Notes: generated from the letters alone by a model not told the origin. 60,000 nucleotides of DNA from Symsagittifera roscoffensis (GCF_963678635.1 NC_087064.1:80763526-80823525); one strand, 5' to 3'; shown: positions 21,821 through 35,669, numbered from the stretch's first letter. A program made the numbers and translations.

Positions 21821-22904
21821 GCCGCCCGGGTTGACGTCCATAAAAGAAAAATGCTTGTCATACAATTTCATATATGGCAACTATGGAAAAAGTGCTTATC
21901 ATACAATTTACATACAAAATTTAAAAACTGTTTTAAACGCTTTTAGAGAAATACTTCTGTTCTATTTCCATCTTTTGAATCTTTCTGCTCAATAAAAACA
22001 TTATTTCAATTTTGGTCAAAAAAATGCTTATCATAATATTTTCATATATGACAACTGTACGATAAGCTTTTTGCTATTGAAAAAATAAAATCTTCGAAAT
22101 TAATTTAACGATAATTCTAACTTGTTCGAGTTTAGAAATTTTTTTTTGAAAGAATGCATTTTAACTCTCAAAAACATGATTTTAATTTTGGGTAAAAAAA
22201 TGCTTATCATATAAATTTTCATGTATGAATTCTATGATATGCATTTTTCCATAAGCAAAAACACAAATTTAAGGTAATAAAAATTTTAATCCTTTTTTGT
22301 TTTTTGGTTGCAAATTTGCTTTTGTGCTCAAATATATTTTGTGTTTATAACGTAGTCCAGAATGAGTTTTTCACCCAAAAAATCCAAAAATCACGAAAAA
22401 GTGTTTTTTTTTCTGTAAACACAATTATTATGTTTTTATTTCATTTGCTAAGATAAAAACAAATTTCTGAAAAAACGGGCCTTTTTTCTCAACTACCAAA
22501 GTTTTCAAACCAAAAATTATCTAGCTACCTTTTTAGTATTTAAATCCATGTGAAAAGGTACAAATTAACGTAGGTAGCAAAAATCACCAAATGCAGTTTA
22601 TCTGCGTGGGAACGGCCAGTTACACTCTGGGTTTTCTTATGACAAAAAGTCCCGGGTTAGTGTTTCGGATAAAACACAAAATTTCACAACAAATTTGTTT
22701 TGGTATTTTCTTTTATGGAAAAAAAAATGCTTGTCATACAATTTCATGGTATGGATAAATTGCCTATCATAATATTTCATTGAATGGGAAAAATGCTTAT
22801 CATGCTTTCTTCATAATATTTTTTCGGTCTATGAAATAGTACGATAATCATTTTTTCATAATATGAAATAGTATGATAAGCATTTTTGTCACTCTGGGCG
22901 GTGC
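21821..22904. mobile_element. Element with terminal inverted repeats and repeated ATGCTTATCATA motif
   Basis: The left end has CCGCCCGGGTTGAC, then AAAAATGCTTGTCATACAAT. The right end, read on the minus strand, has CCGCCCAGAGTGAC, then AAAAATGCTTATCATACTAT. The motif AAAAATGCTTATCATA followed by a TTTCATATATG-like tail recurs at about 21886, 22020, 22197, 22727 and 22790, and inverted at about 22870. No coding capacity was seen. Confidence 0.6.
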
Positions 22905-23339
22905 TTGCTCTCGCTTGAATTAGATTGAGGGCGTTTTTGGTGCGGTTGGTAAAAACGATTTTAATTTCTGACAGCTAGGTGAATAATTATGTCAAATAGT
23001 TTTCGATTGGGCGGGTCTTAGGGCGGTGTTTCGACTAGCATAAAGCTCGACTAGGTTAAAAAATTTCAAACTGAAAACCATATCAACTAGCATAAAAATC
23101 GAGACAAAATTGAAATATTCAATAAAAACAAAATGATCAGGATCTTCTTATCTATTTATCCCTTGTTGAACCTTGCTAACTATCCCCCATGCATGTATTT
23201 TTTGACAACACAATTCTGAATCAAATATACATTCCAATTATGGGTTCGATCATCAAAAATTGGAGGTCGCAAAATAGTACCAAAGGTGAGACACTTTTTG
23301 CGGCTATGGGGTCAAATCCCTAGGAGAGGGAGGGTGATC

Positions 23340-24180
23340 ATATGCCTTCCCCCAAATCCTTTACTGGGTCGAAGTGTGACTGATTTGGTCGAAGTGTGAA
23401 CAGATTTGGGGGGATGTTAATTTGGTTTCAAAACTTCATTTCCTTATTGTTTCCCGGTTTAATGATCAGACGGTCGCGACCAAATTTTGGTATTTCCAAA
23501 CTGCCGCGGCCAAAATTAGATATTTTCAGACCACCGCGACCAAAGTTGGTTATTTCCAGATTTTGAGGAACGAGGCAATGTGTCAGCGACCCGCGCGACC
23601 CCAGGAAAGCTAACTGCGACCGGCTCCACCGAAAAAAAATTAAGAATTCGAGGAAAAACTTCTGGAGAAAAACTGAGGAATTTTTTCGACCGAAAAAAGT
23701 TGAACGGAAATAAATTGACAGATAAACACAACTAGACAATAATCGCAGCATAGTGTGTTTTTCGACCGCCTCAACTAACTTTTCGACCATGTCGCGACTG
23801 TTTTTTCGGCCAAGCCGCGAGTTATTTTTCGATCTTGTGGCTACTTATTTTATCCGATTCTGACTGGGCGAAAGAAACAGATTAGGTTGATCTAACTAAA
23901 GTACAAGTTTCAACATATCAGAGTAAAAAAGTAGAATGGCTAGCATGGTAGGTTTGGACGCCTTATACCGGAGTTTGACTCCCCGAAAGTCCAGAGGCTA
24001 AAAACTTTTCGACCGCCGCGAGTTATTTTTTGATCATGCCCGCGACTAATTTTTTGACTGCTGCGACTAGTTTTGCGCTATTTCCAGAAGTTTTCCGCGA
24101 CTTAAAACCCTGTCCAGACTATTGATTTTTGGTCGAGGAATTAAGTTTTCCGCGACCGACAAAATCAAAAAAATTAGTAG
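23340..24180. repeat. Degenerate CGACC-type short repeats
   Basis: Imperfect 25-35 bp units built around CCGCGACCAAA-x-TTGGTATTTC and TTTTTCGACC recur through the block (for example 23467-23560, 23755-23830, 24005-24160). Similar arrays lie at 35670-35900, 37545-37640 and 42095-42400. The open frames here come from the repeat and are not genes. Confidence 0.6.
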
Positions 24181-25398
24181 CGGATCTCCACCCCGGTTGC
24201 TTTAATTCACATTTCTATTTCTCAGAAATGCAAGTTACAATTTATTCATATTGTTTTGTGTTACTGAAAGTTAAGTAACTTAACACCCTGCGTCTAAACA
24301 GTTTCTTTTTTGGGGCGGGGGATGTTAACTTGGTTCCACCCAAAATTTCATTTGCTTGTTGTTGGCTCAATATCACATTTCTACTTCTCAGATATGCAAG
24401 TTTCAATTTGAACGGACTCCTGTTGTTTTGTGTTTCTGAGAAATAAAGTTATCAAAACTATGCTACTCAATACATTTTCATGTGTTTTCTTTTATGCTAG
24501 TCGAGCGGTAATTGCTCTCACATTACGCTAATTTTATAGAAAATCACCTTTGGATTTTTCTAAGCACGGTCTTCTTTTCGGTTGTGACAGAAAAAGATTA
24601 TTTAAACGCGGACGCAATGCAATCATTTATTTAAAACAGGCGGGTACGAAAGTTTCAATCTTCAGGACTTCAGAGGATCAGACTTTGAACTGAATTGATC
24701 GATTTCCTGTTTTGTGAAGCAAAGTTTCATATAAGCCCGCGTCAGTTCTATTGACTCGGTTTATACTTTTCAAAGCATGAAGTTGAAACCTCAGGTCAGG
24801 CTCATAAAAAATTCAATCTCTCTATTTGCTCAAGAGTCCCTTGATTAGAAAAACCCAGCCAAAGGTAATTGCATGCGAAGATATTTGATGTCACAAAACT
24901 GGTCAGATCGGTGGGAATTTGACGCTTGAGTTGAAATAAGATAAAGCATCCAAATTTAATGACCATTTCAGATTCCACAATAGTGGCATAATTCGCCTAC
25001 TTCGTGGAGGATGGATTGACTGAGTGCTCCAATTTGGCCATCGAGTTGTGAATTATGCCAAAAATAACTGTGCAAATGTGTAGAAAATTGGTGTTATTTT
25101 CTGAAAGTTTTCTTAACAATAACTCTTAAACGTTTTTTTTTAATGAAAACGTATTGCTAAGAAAACGCTAAATAAAGCTTCCAATCCACTTTTCTTTTCT
25201 GTAAAAAAAAATTTCTCAGCCTGAGTTTCACATAACGAAAGCTGAAACCGATTTTTCTCGAACTGGGATATTTTTTTTGGAAGTTTGTTAAGGTTCGAAT
25301 CACGACTGAGAATACTTTAATATGATATATCAGTCAACCCATTCCGACGATTTTTCGTGATATCTGATTTTGCGTGAAAACAAAAACAAAAAAAAGAA

Positions 25399-25930
25399 CA
25401 AGCATAAATGGTTACTGTGCAAAAAGCACAGAATGTTCCGACCATAGTCTTGAAAAGTACGAAAGATTTTTTTTTTCAAATTAGTTTTGCTCTGCGTGGT
25501 GTGATAGAAGTATCTGAACAAAAAACTAAAACTTAGGCATATTTTAGAACGTAATAAAACAGGCGAATTGGAAAACAATTTTTGTAGAAAAATTACTAGA
25601 AAAACAAAAAATCGTAAGAAATTTTTTTTAAAAATTCCAACAGTTTAACGTTTTTCAGAACTTTTTTCAAAGTTTTGAGTTTTTTGATAATTAAAATTGC
25701 GCTACAAACTCCAAAAATAAACTTTACTTGAGTAAATCTAAATTTCAAGGCCTTTACTGTTCATAAATAAGCGAATCTAATCCTGCTTACTAGTTCGAAA
25801 TTAAACAAAATTCAAAATTTTCAAACCGACACAGAATTTTTGTAGAATTTGTTTTATGTCATCTAAAAGCGACTGAAAAGGCTTTAACATACCCAGTCGG
25901 ATGATTGACTATGATTGTAGCTCAAAATAC
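25399..25930 (-). mobile_element. Family-B element, apparently inserted in another family-B copy
   Basis: Read on the minus strand, the 3' end at 25399 has GGTCGGAACATTCTGTGC, a loop, GCACAGTAACC, then CTTG. The region just below (25080-25398) matches the 5' half of family B in the same orientation, including ACGACTGAGAATACTTTAA and TGATTTTGCGTGAAAAC. The order of parts suggests nesting. The 5' boundary near 25930 is approximate. Confidence 0.6.
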
Positions 25931-26399
25931 AAATTTCGCCTTGTTCACCTGCGGTTCTTTTGTGCACTAAACGCTGGCATTTAATGCGAATCAGAAATCA
26001 TTCCAGTTCCAACTGAAGCAATGTATCTGATCTCAATGATACGTTATTAGACACTAAAATTTTCCTTTAATCTTTTTAAAATCACTTCGAAAACTCATTG
26101 ACAAAATTATTCAGAATATTCAGATTTTTCAAAAACAAATTAAAAGTGGAAATAGGAGAAAAGCCACTTGCGCTCGTGCGGCTGTATGCGCGATTTTTTG
26201 TTATAAGGTATACAAAAATTGGATGAAGAATATTTAGTGTTTTTGAAATATAATCCCATTGTGATAATGTTAAACTAAGTTTTTCCTTATGAAATTGAAT
26301 TGTTGGAATGTAATGTGAGGGGCTGTGAATACAAAGTAATGCTGTAGCATTGTGAGTGTAAGTATAAAGCAACAAAAACTATTTCGCACCATAATCATT

Positions 26400-26662
26400 T
26401 AGGTAAAATTCTTAGAAACTTTTGTTCACATCACTTTTTATCCAATCTCAACCCAATTTGGGAAAAATGCGTTTAAATTTTCCAATGTTGTTCGTTTGGT
26501 TTCGATAGTTTAAATCAGCGCTGTATTAACTTGTATACAGAGCTGATTTGAATTATTCAGACAAAACGAACAATATTTGAACATTAAAGGCGTTTTTCTC
26601 AAATTGGGTTGAGTTTCGATAAAAAGTGATGCGAGTAAAAGTCGCTCAGAATTTACCCAAAA
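26400..26662. mobile_element. Palindromic fold-back MITE, about 260 bp
   Basis: Arms of about 125 bp: the left starts GGTAAAATTCTTAG and the right ends CTCAGAATTTACC. Shared inner blocks include CATCACTTTTTATC, CTCAACCCAATTTG and TTGTTCGTTT. Only about 10 bp separate the arms near 26530. No clear target-site duplication. Confidence 0.8.
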
Positions 26663-27035
26663 TTATTAAGATGCGAAAAAATTTCTCTGCATTGTATTCA
26701 CAGTTGCTCACAGTCGCAAATATATGTGGTTCAGATTAAAATCATTGATTTTATGCAAGCTAATTTATTCGAATATTCTTGATTAGAACATATCACTCAG
26801 TATTGGACCTGCCATTGTTTTTGGGGAATATTTTACAAGTTAGCAATTTTTGACTTTTCTTTTTTGCTAAGATCTACTACACCAGACGCGGTGCCGACCT
26901 TCTCAGAAAATCCATGGGTGCTCAGTGATTTGAACAGTCTGGTTTTGCTCAGCATTTGTTGTTTAGTTGGATCAAAACTTTGTCATCCTCCCAAAATAGA
27001 CTCTTCCACATGATTTCTCGGCCATATTATTTTTC

Positions 27036-27548
27036 CTACTGTCGATACGAAAGTAACGGAAAATTTGTGCTCGGGGTGGGTTTTTTCTTCAGACAATTTT
27101 CGACTTTTTAACCAGCCATTCTTCACGTAACTTTTTAAAAATCATTCGAAAGGTATTGTTGTCCTGAGCTTAATTTTGAAACGATATTTCACCTGTGATC
27201 ATTTTTTGTAAAGTTATGAGGGTTTAAAGATTATCATTTTGGCTAATTTGGGACAATTAACGCGCGATATGTTTCGCGCTATTAACGCGTAAGCGGAGAT
27301 TTAATCCGTCTTAGCAATCGTTCCAAATTGGTTGAAAGAAGCTTATTTGCCTTAATTGATTTGTTACAAGGAGCGAAATCTATCACTTTGTACTTCATAT
27401 GGCGTGTGGGGGGATGATTATAATAAAAAATTTCAATTTTAAAAAAAATCATTTTTTTCATTTAACTTTTTAATGTAATTACTGCTCCATAAACCTTAAA
27501 AAGCAGTCGGAACATTCAGGGCTTCGCCCTGATATGAGCAGTCTTGTT
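27036..27548 (+). mobile_element. Family-A Helentron-like element, near full length
   Basis: The 5' end is slightly decayed (CTACTGTCGATACGAAAG). The core has paired TTAACGCG copies and GCGGAGATTTAATCCGTCTTA. The 3' end has GCAGTCGGAACATTC, the CAGGGCTTCGCCCTG hairpin (6-bp stem intact, loop changed), ATATGAGCAGTCTTG and then T. Confidence 0.8.
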
Positions 27549-28836
27549 TAATTTGGATTAACATTTATAGCGCTGCGGGTAAAAATACTTGACTCTACTT
27601 GGTTGAAAATCCATAGTTTATTTTCTTTGAAATCTTTTCCTTTATAGCCCACTAGATTAGCAAGAAAAGGATTTACTGAGAGAAACTTTTCAGATAGAGA
27701 ACATTTTATGAGGAGACCCTCTAAGATTTTTCAAGTGATGGTGGTTACAAAAACATATTACAATGTTTTTATTTTTTGAGGCCAACCAAGTATTTTCTTG
27801 AGTCTTCTGAAATGCTTAAAAGCTTAAAAACGCAGTTACATAAATGTTTTTTACTCGTCCGCAATTTCATTCCCCACTCCCGAAATCCTGGATTGCATTA
27901 GTGGATTTCATGTCAAACTATTTTGACGATTTTTTTTTTTCATTTTTGAAAATTCCCTATTTGCCGATAACTTCAAAAATTGAGTTCAAAAAAACTTAAA
28001 GTATAGCGTTTTGCAAGAAAAACATTAAACAAAATCAAATGTGACAGAAAAAACAGAAGTAGTGAAATGGTACTAAGGGAATTTGTGGATGGTGATTGTA
28101 CAGATCTTTTGAGATGGTGATTGTACTGAGGACTGGTTCTGCAATACTCTTTTCACTCTCATCAAAAGACGGAGGAAAAGGTGCTATCGGTTCGAAAGTC
28201 TCAACATGATGCTTTTTTAATATTCAACATATTGGGCTTCGGTGTTTGGGAAAATCCTGTACTGTCTTAAGAGCAATTAGGCACTTTTGACTGATTAATT
28301 CCCAGAACAGGTCGACAAAGTGACAGTTACTGATCCACCAAGTCTCGTGGAAGATCCCCAAAGAGCCACAAAATCCGGTAAATTAGTTCTTCACAATGCA
28401 CCCTTCGCAGTATATGTTTTACATGCCATCATGCCATTCGAAAATTCAAGTTCAAGTTCATTTTCACATTGAAAAAAAAAACGATTGTAGGCAGAGGGTG
28501 GATATGAGTTTTCTCGAGCGCGGGTTCCGGGGAGTAACGGAAACCACATTTTTGTCGATCAATTTAAATTTGAAAATATTTGTCATAAAAAAACGCAATT
28601 GTGATTCATATAGGTGAAGTCGATAAAATAAAAGTGAACAAAAGTCAAAAATAAGAATGAGCAAAAGCTCTCCTATAAATTAGTAAAATGAAATTACCAT
28701 TACCATTTCAAAACAACCCAGTTTTAATCAACTCAAAAAGCAGTTCAATGAGATTAATAGTTAAGAACATCTGAGATTAGTTTTTATGCGCCTTTTGAGT
28801 AAGATTTATTTAACGGGATCGTATTCGTTAGACAAA

Positions 28837-29572
28837 ACAAGACTGCCCGTATACCAGGGTAAAGCCCTGAATGTTCCGACTGCCCCTCAATCCATATCGA
28901 GCAGTTTATGGGAAAAGAAAATATTTTGAAAACTATTAATTTTGAACCTCAAAGATGAGGTGTGAAATTTTGAGTCGAACGAAATTAATACGCTCGATTA
29001 ACTAGCCTCAAGTCAATTTAGAAAGATTTTTTTGTTCGGGATAATTCGCCACGCATAAATAAGTCGCGTTACGCTTTCAACGTTATGAATCAAGACGGCT
29101 CTTAGATGATGTCAAAGCCCTGAATGTTCCGACCGCCCCTTAATCACTATCGAATACTTTTGTGAAAAGAAAATATTGAAAGCCTGTAAAATTTGGACAA
29201 AATCAAAATGTACAATTTCGTTCGTACCAATTATCTAGCGTCAATTCATATTGGAACGATGTTGTGGTGCGAGATAATTCGCCACGCATAATTAATTCGC
29301 GTAACGCACTCAGCAATATGAATAAATGATCAAAGTGCGAATAATTTAGTCTAAAACTTAGCCAATTTGGCAATTTTTAAACATCCAGAGCATTACAAAC
29401 AATAATCGGAGGTAAAATATCTTTTTACATTTGAACTCAGGAAATCAATATCTTCAATGTGGTATAAAAATTTTTTTGCCGAAAACTATTATTTCGATCG
29501 GCGAGAATTGACAGAATAGGAAAAAACCACAGCGAGCATGAATATTCCATTTTCTTCGGAAGTCGGAACAAT
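28837..29572 (-). mobile_element. Family-A' element with a tandemly repeated end
   Basis: Read on the minus strand, it starts at 29572 with GTTCCGACTTC. The 3' end carries two copies, 252 bp apart (28840 and 29092), of the GTCGGAACATTCAGGGC...CTTG terminal segment plus an A'-specific block with ATAATTCGCCACGCATAAAT. The outer end is CTTG then T. Confidence 0.7.
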
Positions 29573-30026
29573 TAAGCTTGTCTTATGCTACAAGAGCAAG
29601 CCAAACTCAATTATTGTAAGATTTACACGTTTGTGTTTTTTCTCCGGAGATAGACGTCTTAAGAGTTCGACTGATATAGAACGATGATTTCACTTTATGT
29701 GTCGTATCTGTTAAACGGCCTAATTTGACACCTGGGTTATTTTAATAGATGATCATAATACTCGAATCTGATAGCTTAAGACTATTAAGAGCAGAAAAAA
29801 ATAGAGCTGCCTGTGAATTATTACGAGTTGTCCCGGCTTAGAAAACACTCCACCAAAAAAGAGTTATTAAACGCAATTGCCAAATAGTATCAATCTGACA
29901 TTTTGTGGGGTTTAGTTCGTTTAGTTTCTAGCTCACATTTTCCAAATCAAGTCTGCTTGCGAAGTGAGCGGAAGCAGCACTTGAAAAAATGCACGTAGTT
30001 ATTGGAATTGATCTCAAAATTCCTAG

Positions 30027-31690
30027 CAAGACTGCTCGTATCAAGTGAGGCCCTGAATGTTCCGACTGCCTCTTAAATTCTATGGCGCAGTAAAAACATG
30101 AAAAAATAAAATGTAATAAAAAAATGATTTTTTTGTAATTTTGACAATTTTTGTGAGATTCGTCCCACCGCACGCCATATAAAGTACAAAATGATGAATT
30201 TCGCTCCTAGTAACAGATCAATTATGGCAAACAAGAGTCCTTCGAACATTTTGGAACATTTTTTGAGACGGTTTAAATCTCCGCTTAGGCGTTAATAGCG
30301 CGAGTTATATATTAAATTTTGCACATCAAAGATCAGGTGTGAAATTTTGAGTCGAACGAAATTATTACGATCGATTAATTAGCCTCAATTCAATTTGGAA
30401 CGATTTTGTTGTGCGGGATAATTCTCGACGCATAAATAATTCGCGTTAAGTTTTCAACTTTATGCATACAAGACTGCTCGTATACCAGTAAAAAGCCCTG
30501 AATGTTCTGACTGCGCCCTAATTCATATCGAACAGTTTTCTGAAAGAAAAAATTTTGAAACTATAAATTTTGGACATAAAAATCTGATGTGAAATTTTGA
30601 GTCGAAACGAAATTATTACGATCGATTAACTAGCCTCAATTCTATTTGGAATGATTTTGTTGTACGGGATAATTCGCCAAGCATAAATAATTCGCGTTAA
30701 GTTTTTAACTTTTTGAATAGAAGACTGCTCGTATATGAGGTCAAATCCCTGAATGTTCCGATCGCCCATTAGTCCATATCAATTAGTTTTGAGAACAAAA
30801 AAGTTTTGAAAACTATAAATTTTGGACATCAAAAATCAGATGTAAAAATTTGAGTCTAAAGAAATTAATACGATCAATTAACTGGCCTCAATTCAATTTG
30901 GAACGATTTCGTTGTGCGGGATAATTAACCACGCATAAATAATTCGCGTTAAGCTTTCATTTTTGTGATCACAAGACTGCTCGTATATCAGGGCAAAGCC
31001 CTGAATGTTTTGACTGCCCCCTAATTCATATCGAAAAGTTTTTTGGAAAAGAAAATTTCGAAAGTCTATAAAATTTAGACAATATCAAATGTAAAGTGTA
31101 AAAGTTTGAGTCGTACAAAATTATTACGACCTATTAGCTTAGCTAGCTTCAATTCAACTTGAAACGATTTTGTTGTGCGGGATAATTCGCCACGTTCAAA
31201 CAATTAGCGTTGCGTTTTCAGAATTATGATAAAAATCTTCGAAACGCGCTTAAATTTGTCCAAGGCATGGCCAAATTGGTCATTTTCCAAATCCTAGATT
31301 TTTGGAAAAAACGATTGAAGTAAAATATTCTTTAATATTTGATTCAAGGCAGTCAACATCTTTGATGGGGTATAAAAAAATTTTACCAAAAACTTTTTTT
31401 CTGATCGCCAAAAAAAACTACATCAAGCATAAATGTTCCGTTTCATCGAAGGCGAAAACAAAAACCTCAAAAGTCCGCATAAATTAGTTAAAAGCACGGC
31501 GAATGTGGCAATTTTCAAACACCCAGAACTTTGAAAAAAAAAACAATTGGGGTTAAATATCTTTTTCTGTTTGATTTTAGCGAGTTGATAAATTTTTGTC
31601 AAAAATTATCGTTAAGATTGCCGAAAATTATCTGAATAAAGAAAACACCCCAATTTTGAATATTCCGTTTACTTCGCAATTTGGAACAAA
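30027..31690 (-). repeat. Family-A fragment fused to a 252-bp tandem array of family A'
   Basis: 30027-30310 is the 3' half of a family-A element. At about 30311 it switches to A' sequence. Units starting AAGACTGCTCGTAT follow at 30470, 30721 and 30973 (period 251-252). Each has the terminal hairpin arms, a GTCGGAACATTC variant and the TAATTCGCCACGCATAAATA block. The element-type left end is then present twice (about 31205-31450 and 31460-31690). Confidence 0.75.
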
Positions 31691-33239
31691 AAAACCTATG
31701 CTCATTTATTCAATTTGGAAAGAGTTCTATAAATTGCAGATATTTTTAGCTTGAATGTGTAAGTAGGCACGTAGTTCACACTGAAACTTTTAAGTCTAGA
31801 ACTGATACTGCGTAAGATATATAAGCTCAGAATAAGAACTATTTTCACACAAAGTCTATAACTGGTTGCAGTTCATATGTGGGACATTGCAAACACTATA
31901 AATACTACGAAGAAATTAATCTTTCCATGAAGCGTTCACAAACAATTTTTTTGTAAATTTGTCTTTTTTCGGGTAATTCTTACAAAAAATGAATCAAATT
32001 ATCTCAAAAAATGGCAAATAATTTTTTCATATACTCCAGTGCGAGTGGTTCAATTTCCGCATCCCAGACTTTTAATGGTATTCTATATACCGGCAAAAGA
32101 AAAAAAAGTTACCGCTTTTTTAAGAAAGGGGGTAATTGTTAAGTAAATTAAGTTAGTCAAATTTTCGACCAAAAGAAATCAGCAAAGTTTGAATTTTAAC
32201 TACAACCCTCTAGTATTAACTTTTCGTTTTTTCTTTATCGGGGTGGCAATTCTATAGAAGGTACCAATCGGGAGATTGTTAAATTGATCCAAAACCGCTA
32301 AGCTTATAAAATCAGTATCACAGTGAAACAAAAAAGCATACAAAAAACAACGACGAAAAGCAAATTATGATCCGCAATGGCATGAAAAATTATCAAAAAT
32401 TAACAAAGAACGAGAGCTTAGCTGTTAGGTTAAAAAATTTCCTCGATAATTAACGTGAGGCGACAATTCTTAACAGGCGACAATTCATAACAAGTGACCC
32501 GCAATTCGTAATAAAAAATTAAGCGTGAAACACTGATTCATGCGCAATATTCCTGTCGTGCCGAATGTAGCACAGCCGAGCGAATCAGAGCAAGCGTATT
32601 CTACTTGCCAACGCCTTGTTACGAACTGTCCCTTGTAACGAATTCTCTGCATACAGATAAAAGAACGAAACACCAAGATTTTGATTCAATCAATCGATTT
32701 CATTTATCTCTTAAGCACAAGAGTTTCTCAGGAACTTTGTCCTCTATTAAAATTACAAAAACCTGCTAATTTGATGCATTCAAATGAAATTGGACTTTTT
32801 TAAAGTCAAAAAAGTTGCCCAAAACAGCTGCAAATACTGCAAAAAGCTCTTTGCATTGCTTTTTTCTTTAGGAAAGACAGAAAAGAAATTACCAAGCATA
32901 TAATTTTTGTCACATCAATAGTTCAAAAAATCATTCGAAACAACAAGAAAAAGTTTTCAACAGCAAAAAAACTTACAAAAGAAGTAAAAATATATATACC
33001 TTTGTGCATAACTCACAATCTAGTACAGCAAATTTTAAAAAAAATGTTTCGATTGCTGTGATTAGTGAGTCAATGTTGAAAAATTGTTCGTCAAAACCAC
33101 TTAATTTATCAAATTACCAATAAATCAATCATGATGATCAAAATTTTCAAGAATAAACAATGCTTTAAAACTGCACACCTCCTAAATCATTGCACTTGCT
33201 TTATTTGAGTGAAATTTTTTCATTCTTGCTGCACCAGAT

Positions 33240-33769
33240 TTGTTGTGTGGTGTGTTTTAGTTTTTGTTCCAATTAAAATAGGTACCACAAGGAAACTGGG
33301 TTGAGTGATATATAGTATTTTAGACCTTTCAGTTGTGATTTGAACCAATCTGATTACTTTTCATAAAAGTTTCCCAGTGTCGAGAAAAACTATATGAGCT
33401 TTACAGTTTGATTTATACTTTTAGGATAAAAAAAATCATCTAATTATGAATAAAACTAGTTTTAGATGCTTCATTTGAGGTTTATTTGACAAGAAAGATT
33501 TTCCAAAAAAAATGTGCTAAAAAGTAGAAAAATAATTTATTTAATTTTTTTATAATTATTTTTTGAATTTTTTTTGTCAAGTTTTTGGAGACAAATTTTT
33601 TTGATCATGCCTCAGTCACTATTTTTGTCTCCGATCATATAGTTCTCGAATCACATCAGCCACTAAAAACGACGCTGTTTTGAAGAAAAGTGAAAAGAAA
33701 CTTTTTTCTATGTTTTATGAGTATGTTCGAAACATTCTGTGCTAGTTGCACAGCAACCAACTATTCTTG
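33240..33769 (+). mobile_element. Family-B element
   Basis: Contains GTGTGTTTTAGTTTTTGTTCC, GGTACCACAA, TTTCAGTTGTGATTTGAACC and TTTCCCAGTGTCGAGAAAAAC, as other B copies do. The 3' end has ACATTCTGTGC, TAGTT, GCACAGCAACC, CTATTCTTG and then T. The 5-bp hairpin stem is intact while the preceding GGTCGGAAC has decayed to TGTTCGAAAC. Confidence 0.7.
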
Positions 33770-35669
33770 TTTTTTTTTCTAGATAAATAGAACATAGTTT
33801 GATCTATTATATCTATGCAAGACTGTACTGATGAAAAATTCTCAGCACATTATCAGGCACTTTAGTACACTGAATTATCCTACTTGAACTTTTAAATTAA
33901 CATTTTTAGATTATTGTATAAGTTGAAACAAATCTATTGTTAACTCGCAAATAGCAATAAAATATTCTAAAATGAAAAGCAATCAAAATTTAAATTAACA
34001 TTAAGATTTTTTTTCGAAACAAACTTTGTGTCAACTCCAAAAAACAGTTGTTCTATATTTTGCAACTCATCGTTTTACAAAGAATGTTTGTTATCCAGAA
34101 AGTTCAAGGATGCCGATTCAAACAGCAGAAAATATCGCTTTCAGGTCAGGTTTAGATTCGATAAGAATGCAGCTTGTGTCCTATACCTCGTCCAAAAGAA
34201 GTGCATGTAAGCAAGATAATGCATAAAAAAATTGTACTGTGTGGACTTAGTGGTTCTGAGTTTTTCAAACAGTTTTGTTCATCTCTATTTGGCCTTTGAT
34301 TCCTATGGTAAAACAATTTGACCAATTTTTGCATAATTTTTTAATTTTGAATTGAAACAATAGAAAGCTGCTCGCATGGTCTATGAAGTAATGTTTGCCT
34401 TTAAAAATGGATAAGTTTTCAATTAACAAAAAAAATAGATATAATTTTTAAATCATCCGCCCACAAATGATGTTGAATAGAAAGTGACATGTTTTCCAAA
34501 TAATAAAGTTTTAAGTAGACCAACTATCATCCCGCAATTACAAAAAAAAGATCAAAATTGATAACTCTACAAAAAAATTCACCGATTTCAGACCTGTTTT
34601 AATTTTATATTGTATAACTATGATTATAACGCATTTTGTTTTGCACAGGTTTTTTTTATAACTTATTTAAATAAATAACCATCAACAAAACACTCTAAAA
34701 CTGTTTTTTTTTGTATCAAACTTGATACATACTACATACAACTGCCATGCAGATTATATATAGTTAATTTACATTTTATATATAGTTTATCTAAATTTTA
34801 TTTACAGATTACCTACAAATTATTTAGTGATAAAATAAAATACATATTATATACAGGCTATATTCAGATTATCTACAGATTTTAAACAAGTTTTATAAAG
34901 ACTCTATACATATTATATAGATTTTTTCAATATATTCGCCCATCAGATAATATGAGTATATATTGAAATAAATTTATAAAGTAAGTTCAGGAAAAGTTTG
35001 TGCTGATGTTTGAACTGAAAAAAAAAAAATGTCGAAATATTTTGCAGGAAAAACTTTTTGCTCTATATTTTTTGTGACGTTTTTGATGTTTCTTTCACAA
35101 AGTTGCGCTGAAAAGGTTGATCTTGAAAATGGCATTTGAATAAGTTCTGCACAAATGTACTTTTCTTACCGCGGGAACATTTTGCTTGCAAATCTTAGAG
35201 AAATTGCCTAAAACTTCTAGTTTGCGGCATGCATTTTGCTCAAGTGAGTTCTGCTCCCTAAAGCTATTAGGAAGATTTTCCTGATTACAAATTTTTTCTT
35301 AAACTTATGAAAAAAAAATTAAAATTTTTTTAAAAAACAAGCAATTTTTTTCGTATTTTATCAAAAATTTTCTACAGGTGTATTACAGAAAAACAAATTA
35401 ATCGCCCATCAGATGAAAATATAAACTATACTAATTTTTCTGCATACTCGCCATTTAGATAGAAAAATATTTTGAAATAAAACTGTTAAGCAAGCTTTTC
35501 AGTTAAGTTATCTGCTGATAAGTGGTCTATAAAAATTACTAATGTGGAAAAAAATTCAAAAGGCATTTGATTTTCTTTTTCAGACTCGTTTCAAGTGGCA
35601 GGTAAAACACTGGGATGGCGAATGATTATATCAGCTCTCTAGATCACAAAAAAGGGGCCCAAATCGATC

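Noticed and set aside
23930-23995. tRNA-like segment (GGCTAGCATGGTAGG and GAGTTTGACTCCC)
   Set aside because: Box A and B resemblance is present, but the cloverleaf does not close. It is kept only as a possible decayed tRNA-derived repeat.
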